This document shows positions 6,668 to 14,651 of a DNA stretch of 49,222 bases, piece after piece. The notes under the pieces were generated by a model, which saw nothing but the letters and a program-made list of their open reading frames with translations, had not been told where the DNA came from and did no database searches. Within the stretch, counting starts at the first letter, position 1; each line of letters starts with the position of its first letter. A program made the position numbers and the translations under genes. The DNA comes from an uncultured Oscillospiraceae bacterium (GTDB lineage Bacteria; Bacillota; Clostridia; Oscillospirales; Ruminococcaceae), in NCBI GenBank assembly GCA_900539195.1, contig UQBC01000018.1, forward strand, positions 1 through 49,222, given 5' to 3'.

Positions 6668-9250
6668 ATGTACAAAACGGAAATGCAATACTACCGCAAA
6701 GCGTTCTTTATGGCGATGATAATGGGTGTGATACTTTTCATGCCGTTTGTCATTATTGACGGCGGATATTTCATCTATTACGGCGACTACAACGCTCAGC
6801 AGATACCTTTCTACACACTTTGCAACCAGGCTATCAAAAACGGAAGCTTTATGTGGAACTGGCAGACTGACCTTGGTGCGAACTTCATAGGTTCGTACTC
6901 GTTCTATACACTCGGAAGCCCGTTCTTCTGGCTTACAATGCCGTTCCCCGCAGAGTTTGCAAAGTATCTTATGGCACCGCTCATGATACTGAAATTATCA
7001 TGCTGTTCGCTGTTTGCGTTTGCATATATAAGACGCTTTGTAAGAAAACCGAAATCGGCGCTTATTGGTGGTCTTTTATACGCATTTTCAGGCTTCTCAA
7101 TGTACAATGTGTTCTTCAACCATTTCCACGAGGCTATGGTTGTATTCCCTCTTATGCTAATTGCGCTTGAAGAAGCTGTTGTAAACAAGAGAAGAGTGTT
7201 CTTCGCACTGACAGTAGCGCTGAACGCATTTGTAAACTACTTCTTCTTCATAGGAGAATGCGTATTCCTCGTTATATACTTCCTTTGCAGGATAACCGAC
7301 CCGAAATTCAAGGTAACATTAAAAACGTTCCTTGCACTGGCATTTGAATCAGTTATCGGTGTTGCGCTTGCGGGAGCAATGTTCATACCTGCGATAATAA
7401 CCTGTATAGATACCCCGAGATCCGGCAATACCCTAAACGGCTGGAATCTGGTATTCCATAATCCGACGCAGAGATACGGCATAATATTACAGAGCCTGTT
7501 CTTCCCTGCCGATATTCCGGCAAGACAGAATTTCTTCCCCGATTCATCAGCAAGATGGGCAAGCGTTGCCGCTTATCTGCCGCTATTCTCAATGTCGGGT
7601 GTAATTTCATTTATCAAATTCAAGAAAAAGCACTGGGCAAAGTGGCTTATGCCGATATGTCTGTTGTTTGCGCTTATACCGGTACTTAACTCAAGCTTTG
7701 TACTTTTCAACACAAACTTCTATACACGCTGGTTCTATATGCCGATACTCGTTGCGTGTTTTATGACTTCATATGCACTCGAAAACAACGAGATCGATAT
7801 GAAATACGGTCTGAAGTGGTGTGGATTTGCCGTAGCGCTTATATCTATGGTAGGCATACTCCCGTCTGAAGTGTCGAAGGACATAGTCGATATCGGCACG
7901 GGAGATACGACAACAACAAAGGTGACCGAGCTTTTCAAATTGCCTAACGAGAAGCTGCCTTTCTGGATTTCTGTCGCTCTTGCAATAGTCGCAATTTTAG
8001 TATGCTTCCTCCTTGTAAGAAACAAAGCGAAGATCAGAACAAATAAATTTCTGCACAAAGCCTATTGCTTCACTATGGTTGCGTGCCTTTGCTTCTCGTA
8101 CTACACGCTTATCTACGGCAGGGCGATAGGACCCAAGGTGGGCGATTACAACAATATTGTAAACGCTACGATAGAGCTTGACGATGACAGCTTCTACAGG
8201 GTAGAAACATACGGCGTTACTAACAACGCCAATATGCTGTGGGGAATGTACGGTTTCCGCAGCTTCCACAGTATTCTGCCCGGTTGTGCATTTGAATACT
8301 ATGACGGTATGGGATTCAGCCGCTCGGTAAATACCGATCCTGATGGCACATATTATGCCATGAGGTCGATAAACTCCACAAAGTATCTTATAGTTCAAAG
8401 CTATAAGCTTGATTACAGCGACACGGTAACACTGCTTGAAAATCTCAAGAACTTTGAGAAGATAGACGAGCAGGACGGATTTACGATATTCAAAAACAAC
8501 GCTTATATTCCGATAGGCTATTCAAACAGCTTCTATATAACAGACGATGAGTATGAAAAGGTTGCCAAGAGCAACCGTGACAATATGCTTGCGCGTGCGG
8601 TGGTGCTTACCGATGAGCAGATTGAAAAGTATGGAGATATGCTGACAGAACTTGACCCTGACAGATACTCTGACTTCAATTACGATACTTTCAAATCTGA
8701 TGCCGAAGAGCTTTCCAAGACAGCTGTTGATACATTCACTCCCGTTGCAAACGGATTTACCGCAACCTCTTCGTTCACGGAGGACAGATTTGTTATATTC
8801 ACGGTTCCGTGGGAAAGCGGCTGGAGCGCTACAATAAACGGACAGCCCGCCGAGATAGAAAAGGTGAACCGCGGAGTTATGGGTATAAAAGTCCCCGCAG
8901 GTCAGTGCGATATTGAGTTCAGTTATGTTACACCGGGACTTAAGATCGGCGTTGTCTGCACGGTAGGCGCAGCAATAATTCTGATAATCTACTACATTGT
9001 GCTGAAAAAGGTATTCAGATACAAGCCAAATCCGAACATTCACCTGTACGGCGAACAGCAACTGACTACCGTCATCAACCACAACGCATATATCAGAACG
9101 ATAACAAGGTCTGTTGATGAGCAGCTTGATAAGCTTGATAAGAAGGCAGAACTGCCGGAAGAGGATAAATCTACAAACAGCGAAAGTGTTACAGCATCTG
9201 ATGAAGATAAAGAATACGATGAAGAAAATGATAATGATAAGGCGGAATAA
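6668..9250 (+). CDS. YfhO-family multi-pass membrane protein
   Basis: 860 residues with about 12 hydrophobic segments, then a C-terminal extracytoplasmic domain (about 500-770), a last membrane segment (IGVVCTVGAAIILIIYYIVL) and an acidic Glu/Asp/Asn tail of about 45 residues. The N-terminal region has the YfhO signature: YYGDYNAQQIPFY, NGSFMWNWQTDLGANF and GSPFFWLTMPFP, a GT-C-like fold with acidic residues in the first outside loop. In Bacillus, YfhO is linked to glycosylation of lipoteichoic acid on the outer face of the membrane; a similar role in modifying a surface polymer is likely but the sugar and acceptor are unknown. The gene sits between a methyltransferase and a Nudix gene in a same-strand run. 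Confidence 0.88.
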   Translation: MYKTEMQYYRKAFFMAMIMGVILFMPFVIIDGGYFIYYGDYNAQQIPFYTLCNQAIKNGSFMWNWQTDLGANFIGSYSFYTLGSPFFWLTMPFPAEFAKYLMAPLMILKLSCCSLFAFAYIRRFVRKPKSALIGGLLYAFSGFSMYNVFFNHFHEAMVVFPLMLIALEEAVVNKRRVFFALTVALNAFVNYFFFIGECVFLVIYFLCRITDPKFKVTLKTFLALAFESVIGVALAGAMFIPAIITCIDTPRSGNTLNGWNLVFHNPTQRYGIILQSLFFPADIPARQNFFPDSSARWASVAAYLPLFSMSGVISFIKFKKKHWAKWLMPICLLFALIPVLNSSFVLFNTNFYTRWFYMPILVACFMTSYALENNEIDMKYGLKWCGFAVALISMVGILPSEVSKDIVDIGTGDTTTTKVTELFKLPNEKLPFWISVALAIVAILVCFLLVRNKAKIRTNKFLHKAYCFTMVACLCFSYYTLIYGRAIGPKVGDYNNIVNATIELDDDSFYRVETYGVTNNANMLWGMYGFRSFHSILPGCAFEYYDGMGFSRSVNTDPDGTYYAMRSINSTKYLIVQSYKLDYSDTVTLLENLKNFEKIDEQDGFTIFKNNAYIPIGYSNSFYITDDEYEKVAKSNRDNMLARAVVLTDEQIEKYGDMLTELDPDRYSDFNYDTFKSDAEELSKTAVDTFTPVANGFTATSSFTEDRFVIFTVPWESGWSATINGQPAEIEKVNRGVMGIKVPAGQCDIEFSYVTPGLKIGVVCTVGAAIILIIYYIVLKKVFRYKPNPNIHLYGEQQLTTVINHNAYIRTITRSVDEQLDKLDKKAELPEEDKSTNSESVTASDEDKEYDEENDNDKAE

Positions 9251-9270
9251 ACCGCAGAAAAGAGGATCTT

Positions 9271-9804
9271 ATGCATCTGTTTGAAAAGACTATTGACAGT
9301 GTAGTAAAGTACGAAGGCAAGATACTTACCGTTTGCTCTGACAAGGCTGAACTTGAAAACGGCGCAATCGTATCACGCGATGTGATCCGTCATAACGGCG
9401 GTGTCGGCGTTGTTCCGATTACTGACGATGGCAATGTACTGTTTGTAAGACAGTTCAGATACCCGTTCCAGAAAGTCCTTATGGAGATTCCCGCAGGAAA
9501 GCTCAACGCAGGTGAGGATCATGCAGAAGCCGGCAGGAGAGAGTTACAGGAAGAAACAGGCTGCACCTGCAAGGAGTTCAGATATATGGGATATATGATC
9601 CCCACACCGGCTTATTGCCAGGAGATAACACATATGTACCTTGCAACAGGACTTGAGGGCGGAAAACAGAACCTTGACGATGATGAATTTCTTGAGGTAG
9701 TTAAGATACCGCTTGACAAGGCTGTCGAAATGGTTATGAACGGCGAAATAGAGGACGGCAAGACACAGCTTGCATTACTCAAAGCCAAGATGATATTAGG
9801 CTGA
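9271..9804 (+). CDS. Nudix hydrolase, ADP-ribose pyrophosphatase type
   Basis: 177 residues. The Nudix box is complete from about residue 76: GKLNAGEDHAEAGRRELQEE then TG, matching GX5EX7REUXEEXGU, so the metal-binding glutamates are all present. The upstream segment VLFVRQFRYPFQKVLMEIPA is the pattern of ADP-ribose pyrophosphatases (NudF/YqkG type), and YMIPTPAYCQEITHMYLA fits the same group. The predicted reaction is ADP-ribose to AMP and ribose 5-phosphate. The start ATG follows AAGAGGATC, 20 bases after the YfhO stop, so the two are probably cotranscribed. Confidence 0.92.
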   Translation: MHLFEKTIDSVVKYEGKILTVCSDKAELENGAIVSRDVIRHNGGVGVVPITDDGNVLFVRQFRYPFQKVLMEIPAGKLNAGEDHAEAGRRELQEETGCTCKEFRYMGYMIPTPAYCQEITHMYLATGLEGGKQNLDDDEFLEVVKIPLDKAVEMVMNGEIEDGKTQLALLKAKMILG

Positions 9805-9853
9805 TTTTCGGCATAAAATATAACAATGTAAGACTGAAAGGATCGGGAGTACA

Positions 9854-11239
9854 ATGGAAGATTTCCTCACAGGAAAGAAACACGTTCATTTTATCGGTAT
9901 AGGCGGAAGCGGTATGTATCCGCTGGCGCAGATACTTCACAGCAAGGGCTTTTATCTTACAGGCTCGGACAATAACGAAACCGAAACGCTTAAAGCGGTA
10001 CGCAATATGGGAATACCCGTATATATGGGACAAAGAGCCGAAAATATAGAGGGCGCCGACCTTATAGTATACACTGCGGCTATTATGAGCGATAATCCTG
10101 AGCTTATCGCCGCAAAGGCAAGCGGTGTAAAGACTGTAGAACGCTGTGAGCTTCTGGGACTTGTTACAAGCTGGTACAACAAGGCTGTATGCGTATCGGG
10201 TACACACGGTAAGACAACAACGTCTTCTATGCTGACCCATATGTATCTTGCGCAGAATGTCGATCTGTCTACCGTTATCGGTGGCAAGCTGAAAGCTATA
10301 GGCGGAAGCGGAAGAGCGGGCTCAAGCGATGTTATGGTATGCGAGGCGTGCGAATTTTCAAATACATTCCTGCACTTGTTCCCGAATATTTCTATAATAC
10401 TGAACATTGACGCAGACCACCTTGATTTCTTCAAGACGATGGATAATCTCAGAGCGTCATTCACGAAGTTCTGCGACAATACGACCGACATTCTTGTCGT
10501 AAACGGCGATGATGAAAATACGATGAGAGCGGTTAAGGCATCGGGCTTTGACAAGCAGATTATCACATTCGGAAAGACCGACAAGAACAGATATTACCCG
10601 GAAAATATCAAGCGTATATCCGATTTTCAGACCGACTTTGACCTTATGGAAAACGGTAAGAAGATTGAACGTATTTCAATACACGTTCCCGGTGCGCATA
10701 ATGTTCTCAATGCGGTTGCCGCCTGCGCCGCCGCACTTGCTACGGGAGTTACCCCCGAAAACATCAATAAAGGACTCAGCACATTCTGGGGTGCGGGAAG
10801 AAGATTTGAACGTCTTGCGACTATCGGAGGCATAACCGTTGTTGACGATTACGCTCATCATCCAGCCGAAGTAGCCGCAACGTTAAAGACGGCAAAGGCT
10901 ATGCAGGATTTCAAGCGTGTATGGGCTGTACATCAGCCGTTCACCTATTCGAGAACATACACACTCATGGACGACTTTGCAAGCGCGCTTGAAATAGCTG
11001 ACAGGGTCGTGCTTACAGAGATAATGGGCAGCCGTGAAAAGAACACATACAACGTCTACTCTGCCGACCTTGCGGCTAAGATTCCCGGCTGCAAGTGGTT
11101 CCCCACCTTTGAAGAAGTTGCACAGTATGTTGCCGATAACGCAGAAAGCGGAGATATGATAATCACGCTCGGCTGCGGCGATGTGTATAAGGTCGCATTC
11201 AGGATTGAGGAAATGCTGAAGGAGAAGTACGGGGAATAA
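9854..11239 (+). CDS. murC: UDP-N-acetylmuramate--L-alanine ligase
   Basis: 461 residues, the Mur ligase that adds L-Ala to UDP-MurNAc, the first amino acid of the peptidoglycan stem. The Rossmann-like N-terminal domain begins HFIGIGGSGMYPLAQIL and continues GSDNNETET, the central domain has the P-loop GTHGKTTTSSM (about residue 116) and LNIDADHLDFF, and the C-terminal domain has VVDDYAHHPAEVAATL. All MurC hallmarks are present at normal length. The ribosome binding site is AAAGGATCGGGAG. It ends the plus-strand run and is followed by a hairpin terminator. Confidence 0.96.
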   Translation: MEDFLTGKKHVHFIGIGGSGMYPLAQILHSKGFYLTGSDNNETETLKAVRNMGIPVYMGQRAENIEGADLIVYTAAIMSDNPELIAAKASGVKTVERCELLGLVTSWYNKAVCVSGTHGKTTTSSMLTHMYLAQNVDLSTVIGGKLKAIGGSGRAGSSDVMVCEACEFSNTFLHLFPNISIILNIDADHLDFFKTMDNLRASFTKFCDNTTDILVVNGDDENTMRAVKASGFDKQIITFGKTDKNRYYPENIKRISDFQTDFDLMENGKKIERISIHVPGAHNVLNAVAACAAALATGVTPENINKGLSTFWGAGRRFERLATIGGITVVDDYAHHPAEVAATLKTAKAMQDFKRVWAVHQPFTYSRTYTLMDDFASALEIADRVVLTEIMGSREKNTYNVYSADLAAKIPGCKWFPTFEEVAQYVADNAESGDMIITLGCGDVYKVAFRIEEMLKEKYGE

Positions 11240-11255
11240 AATTACTGTATAAGAA

Positions 11256-11290
11256 AATAACCGCTGGTTTTAAAAACTCAGGCGGTTATT
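11256..11290 (+). terminator. Intrinsic terminator after murC
   Basis: AATAACCGC (11256-11264) pairs perfectly with GCGGTTATT (11282-11290), with T residues immediately after. It overlaps the stop codon of the convergent XRE gene at 11286-11288. Confidence 0.85.
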
Positions 11291-11495
11291 TTTTGTCATT
11301 ATTTTCATATTTCATGATATCTTCGACTTTACAGTCGAGTATATAGCAAAGGTCGTCTATCAGCTGTGTGGTAACTCCCATATTATGCCGCAGTCTGTTT
11401 ATTGTACTGCTGCTTATATTGTATTTATTGATAAGCGCATAGGTTGATATCCCCCGCTTTTTCATTGTGTCCCAAAGTGGCGTATATACTATCAT
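11286..11495 (-). CDS. Small XRE-family (Cro/cI-type) repressor
   Basis: 69 residues that are almost entirely one five-helix HTH_3/HTH_26 domain: TYALINKYNISSSTINRLRH covers the helix-turn-helix, then GVTTQLIDDLCYILDCKVED, the usual fourth and fifth helices. No sensor or dimerisation domain is attached. The gene is AT-rich compared with murC and diverges from the SLOG-like gene at 11629. The shared control region holds a perfect palindrome placed over both promoters, so I infer that this protein represses itself and its neighbour. Start at the ATG at 11493-11495; the ribosome binding site is weak (GGAGAAAC). Confidence 0.88.
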   Translation of the reverse strand: MIVYTPLWDTMKKRGISTYALINKYNISSSTINRLRHNMGVTTQLIDDLCYILDCKVEDIMKYENNDKK

Positions 11496-11537
11496 AACGG
11501 TTTCTCCGATTAGACTCAGAATAAATGTTCATTTAAT

Positions 11538-11566
11538 ATTATAAATTATGTTCAACTACTTGAACA
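11538..11566 (-). promoter_or_regulatory. Promoter of the XRE gene
   Basis: On the minus strand, a perfect TATAAT (11538-11543) with a poor -35 TGTTCA (11561-11566), spaced by 17 bases. The -35 lies inside the palindromic operator. Confidence 0.5.
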
Positions 11567-11567
11567 T
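11548..11567. promoter_or_regulatory. Palindromic operator between XRE and SLOG genes
   Basis: ATGTTCAA and TTGAACAT form a perfect inverted repeat around CTAC. An isolated half site ATGTTCA lies at 11525-11531. The palindrome overlaps the -35 elements of both divergent promoters, which is the expected place for a repressor site; the XRE protein next door is the obvious candidate. A second small palindrome, TCGAA-TT-TTCGA, lies at 11570-11581 between the plus-strand -35 and -10. Confidence 0.65.
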
Positions 11568-11588
11568 TGTCGAATTTTCGACTATAAT
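11560..11588 (+). promoter_or_regulatory. Promoter of the SLOG-like gene
   Basis: TTGAAC at 11560-11565, 17 bases, perfect TATAAT at 11583-11588, about 40 bases before the ATG at 11629. The -35 is the right arm of the palindrome. Confidence 0.65.
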
Positions 11589-11628
11589 ATTATATGATTC
11601 TTATTCTGACAATAAACGGAGGCAAAAC

Positions 11629-12081
11629 ATGGTTTGCACAATTGTATCTGATAAACTTGAAGTGAACTTCATTTATAAAAAACATACACAGGATATCAAG
11701 AAAAAAATTACTGAGATGGTATGGAAAATGTATTGTAAAGGTTATGATACATTTCAAGTCAATTGTGAATACGGCATTCCTTTATGGACAGCAGAAATAA
11801 TCACTGCGCTAAAAATGTATAACGCTATATTTCTTGATATTTTTGTACCGTATGAAGAGCAATGCAAAGATTGGTCCGAAGATAAACGCAACAGATATTA
11901 TGAGTGCCACAAAAATGCCGATTCTGTTGCGATTGTAAATACGCATTACAGCAAAGAATGCTATAAAATAACGGAAGAGATTATGATAAGCAAAAGTGAT
12001 ATTGTTATATCATTCGGTTTCTCTGAGAATATACAGTATTATTCGGACTTTTATAATATACCTCTCATAAATTTGGATTAA
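11629..12081 (+). CDS. SLOG-superfamily protein, DUF1273 (YpsA)-like
   Basis: 150 residues from the ATG that follows a perfect GGAGG at 11618-11622; a longer frame from 11548 has no ribosome binding site and starts inside the promoter. The order of motifs follows DUF1273/YpsA: a central strand and turn (DTFQVNCEYGIPLWTAEII), then VPYEEQCKDWSEDKRNRYYE, then DSVAIVNTHYSKECYKITEE and SKSDIVISFGF. In the canonical family the turn reads like GMALGVDMWAAE; here the Asp and most glycines are gone, so the nucleotide pocket may be altered. SLOG proteins are thought to sense or make nucleotide-derived ligands, often in defence or stress systems. It is AT-rich and paired with an XRE repressor. Confidence 0.7.
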   Translation: MVCTIVSDKLEVNFIYKKHTQDIKKKITEMVWKMYCKGYDTFQVNCEYGIPLWTAEIITALKMYNAIFLDIFVPYEEQCKDWSEDKRNRYYECHKNADSVAIVNTHYSKECYKITEEIMISKSDIVISFGFSENIQYYSDFYNIPLINLD

Positions 12082-12086
12082 ACAAA

Positions 12087-12114
12087 AAAGCAGTACCGAA
12101 ACCGATACTGCTTT
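12087..12114. terminator. Bidirectional terminator between SLOG-like and aldose epimerase genes
   Basis: AAAGCAGTACCG pairs with CGATACTGCTTT with one mismatch around a 4-base loop. It has A-rich sequence on the left and T-rich on the right, so it can serve both convergent genes. Confidence 0.8.
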
Positions 12115-12131
12115 TATTATATTTTCGTTGA

Positions 12132-12989
12132 TTACTTTGCACTTATTGTCATCTTATATCTTGCGAACTTTTTGCCCTCAAGTATCTGAATACCCTTCTT
12201 ATTTTCAAAAACTCCGCTCTCATCATCATAATCGTCACTGCCGCACCAGGGTTCTATGCAGATAAAGCCTGCGTGCTTTCCTGCCGGCGTCCACAGTCCG
12301 AGCGTTTCAAAACCCTCAAAGGCTATGCTTGCAAGAGTTTTTTTACCCTCAACGAGCTTCACGGCTCTTGACTTGATATTATCAAAGTATACGACATCAT
12401 TATCAAACATATCATAGGATAACGGGAGCTTTGACGCACCGTCAAGACGCTCAATTCTTTCCCGGCTTTTGAACAGTCTTGTATCAAGATCCATAACGGG
12501 AGTTGACGCTTTTTCACGCTTTTCAAAAACAAGAGTGCAGTTATCAAGGTTATCACAAGCAATTGCCGGGTGAGCACCAATACAGAACGGTATACTGTCA
12601 TAGTTCGGATTGAAAACGCTGTAGCTGATCTCTATCCTGTCATCAAACAGATTATATTGCAAAGCAAGGTCAACGCTGTACGGATAACCGTTTTTTACGG
12701 GATTGTACTTGTATTGAAGTACGAGCGAGTTGCCGCTTTTCCTGACTGCTGAAAAAGTGTTGTCACGGGCAAAGCCGTGCTTAGTTAGTGATACTTCCCT
12801 GCCGCCTATAATCGTCTTGTTGTTTCTTACATTACCTATTGCAGGAAAAAGCACGGGAGATGTCTTGCCCCAGTAGGCAGGATCGCCGCACCACATTATT
12901 TCTCTGCCGTCAATAACAAGTGATTTCAGTTCTGCACCTTCCGATGCAATTACTGCTGTTGAACGTCCGGTTTTAAGCTCTGTTGTCAT
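12132..12989 (-). CDS. Aldose 1-epimerase family protein (LacX-like)
   Basis: 285 residues of the galactose mutarotase-like beta-sandwich family. Recognisable parts are IASEGAELKSLVIDGREIMW at the N-terminus, WGKTSPVLFPAIGN, LTKHGFARDNTF (the conserved His/Gly/Phe/Ala/Arg region), FCIGAHPAI (second conserved His) and FICIEPWCGSDD near the end (the conserved Glu). These cover the substrate and catalytic positions of the YeaD/LacX subgroup, which interconverts anomers of aldoses or sugar phosphates. It lies 16 bases downstream of the GH26 mannanase gene on the same strand, so they are probably one transcript: mannan breakdown followed by handling of the released sugar. Confidence 0.88.
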   Translation of the reverse strand: MTTELKTGRSTAVIASEGAELKSLVIDGREIMWCGDPAYWGKTSPVLFPAIGNVRNNKTIIGGREVSLTKHGFARDNTFSAVRKSGNSLVLQYKYNPVKNGYPYSVDLALQYNLFDDRIEISYSVFNPNYDSIPFCIGAHPAIACDNLDNCTLVFEKREKASTPVMDLDTRLFKSRERIERLDGASKLPLSYDMFDNDVVYFDNIKSRAVKLVEGKKTLASIAFEGFETLGLWTPAGKHAGFICIEPWCGSDDYDDESGVFENKKGIQILEGKKFARYKMTISAK

Positions 12990-13005
12990 ATGCTACCTCG
13001 CACAA

Positions 13006-14385
13006 TTACTTCTCATAAGCTGTAAGCTTATCATTTTCTATAGTAAGATTTGGATTATTGAACTGCCAGTTCTTTATAAATTCCGGTATCTTCTTTGTTG
13101 TACCCTTGAAATCCGGCAACTCGCTGAGTGTAATCACCTTATCGCTTGAATAAACGCCTTTAAGGAACTCTTCGCTCATACGCTCTGTATTGACTGAGGG
13201 TGTTCCTCCAAGCTTCGTTATAATCGCACCGGAACCGCTTGCGGCGCAAACGAACTCCTTACACCAAGGCAGATAATAAAGCCATGTCACTGTGCTGTCA
13301 GACGCAAATACAGCTTCAGGATCGGGTATATATCCAACCTCAGAAAGCGCTGTCATCTTGCTTGTATCTGTTATCTTTGCAAGGTCCTTGTATTTCAGTT
13401 TCTGCTCTGTATGGTCTACCTTTTCGGGATATACATCTGTACCGCTGATATCATATGTATTTGCATTTACCATTGTCAGCTTTGACTGACCGTTCCATAC
13501 CCAGATAAGGTTAGTGAGCTTGTGGTAGTTTTCAAGACGGTCATATACCATATACCAGAGCTTTTGATATAGCTGCTTCTTGTAAGTATCCTTATCTTTC
13601 ACACCCCACCAGAACCAGCTTCCGCTTGCCTCGTGGAGAGGTCTCCATATAACGGGAACACCTGCTGTTTCAAGACGCTGTAAGTAGAGCGCCACGGTAT
13701 CAATATCCTCAATGATTACTTTATATTCCTTTGTACCCGGTGTTACTGCGTTTTCAAGGCTGAAGTTTCTGATTTCATCGCTGTAGAATGCTCTTCCCTT
13801 TACTGAGTCATCATCAATATCAACAGGAACTTTCCAGTGCCAGCAGAATGAAACTATACCGTTCTGTTCATTGTGCCACTTGATAGCTTCTTCTATCTGC
13901 GTATAGTCGGGTTCATCCGTGCCCTGTGCATAAAGAAAATCAAAACCCATAATTGCAGGCAAGTCGCCGGTAGTATTGTAATACATTATGTTTTCAAACT
14001 GATTTGCATCCGAATACTGCTGTCCTGCAAGCATCTGCTTTCCGTAAACGCTCTTTAAATAATTGAAAAGCTCAAGCGTTTCCTCGTTTGTATTCTCGGA
14101 AACAGGCTTTGAACCATCGGGTGTCTTTGCCTCAAGCTTCTTGATAAGCGCATCTACATCTGTTTCATATTTTAACGCAACTTCCATATCTATCTTTCCG
14201 TTTTCGTCAACGGCAATAGGATTTGAGCGGAGCTTCTGTTCGTTATCTGCGTTGCCTGACGTTGTGCCGTCTGAGGAAGACGACGCGTTGCCGCTGTCGG
14301 TATTTCCTGATGTGTCACCGCTGTTGCAGGCTGTCATAGACAAAATCAGCGATACGGCAATAACTGCCGCAAGTATTCTTTTCAT
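13006..14385 (-). CDS. GH26 endo-beta-1,4-mannanase, lipoprotein
   Basis: 459 residues. A lipoprotein signal peptide ends in LSMTAC with the lipidated cysteine at position 20, followed by a Ser/Gly/Asn/Asp linker to about residue 55, so the enzyme is anchored outside the membrane. The GH26 barrel follows: MLAGQQYSDANQFENI, IVSFCWHWKVP, VIWRPLHEASGSWFWWG with the acid/base Glu252, LIWVWNGQ, and ALSEVGYIPD with the likely nucleophile Glu349. Family knowledge points to endo-hydrolysis of beta-1,4-mannan; the exact substrate could differ (some GH26 members cut glucans or xylans). It leads a two-gene unit with the aldose epimerase. The ribosome binding site is AAAGGATC. Confidence 0.9.
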   Translation of the reverse strand: MKRILAAVIAVSLILSMTACNSGDTSGNTDSGNASSSSDGTTSGNADNEQKLRSNPIAVDENGKIDMEVALKYETDVDALIKKLEAKTPDGSKPVSENTNEETLELFNYLKSVYGKQMLAGQQYSDANQFENIMYYNTTGDLPAIMGFDFLYAQGTDEPDYTQIEEAIKWHNEQNGIVSFCWHWKVPVDIDDDSVKGRAFYSDEIRNFSLENAVTPGTKEYKVIIEDIDTVALYLQRLETAGVPVIWRPLHEASGSWFWWGVKDKDTYKKQLYQKLWYMVYDRLENYHKLTNLIWVWNGQSKLTMVNANTYDISGTDVYPEKVDHTEQKLKYKDLAKITDTSKMTALSEVGYIPDPEAVFASDSTVTWLYYLPWCKEFVCAASGSGAIITKLGGTPSVNTERMSEEFLKGVYSSDKVITLSELPDFKGTTKKIPEFIKNWQFNNPNLTIENDKLTAYEK

Positions 14386-14452
14386 TGGTAAGATCCTTTC
14401 GTTTTACTTAAATTTAATCTTATACGTTTCGGAATTTAGTCCGATTAAATTA

Positions 14453-14481
14453 ATTATATCAAATCGACAAAAAAATTTCAA
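14453..14481 (-). promoter_or_regulatory. Promoter of the GH26/epimerase unit
   Basis: Minus strand TTGAAA (14476-14481), 17 bases, perfect TATAAT (14453-14458). The leader to the ATG is about 65 bases. I see no clear catabolite-response element. Confidence 0.6.
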
Positions 14482-14538
14482 TAGTTTTATAAAACAATGT
14501 TCACTTTGAAATCAATAGTAAAATTTCTGATAAAAATA

Positions 14539-14567
14539 TTGACCGTTTGCCGCAGATATGGTAATAT
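14539..14567 (+). promoter_or_regulatory. Promoter of the CNNM-family gene
   Basis: TTGACC (14539-14544), 17 bases, TAATAT (14562-14567), about 85 bases before the ATG at 14652. The rest of the 14386-14651 gap holds the divergent GH26 promoter and nothing else I recognise. Confidence 0.55.
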
Positions 14568-14651
14568 AAATATGTATATAATTTACGGTGGTTTTTGCGC
14601 TTGGTGCATACTGCCACTTAACTTTTAACAAGGCGAGGTATATTTAACCGT

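Noticed and set aside
11548..11628. Longer N-terminus for the SLOG-like protein
   Set aside because: The upstream start lies in the operator and promoter; GGAGG precedes the ATG at 11629.
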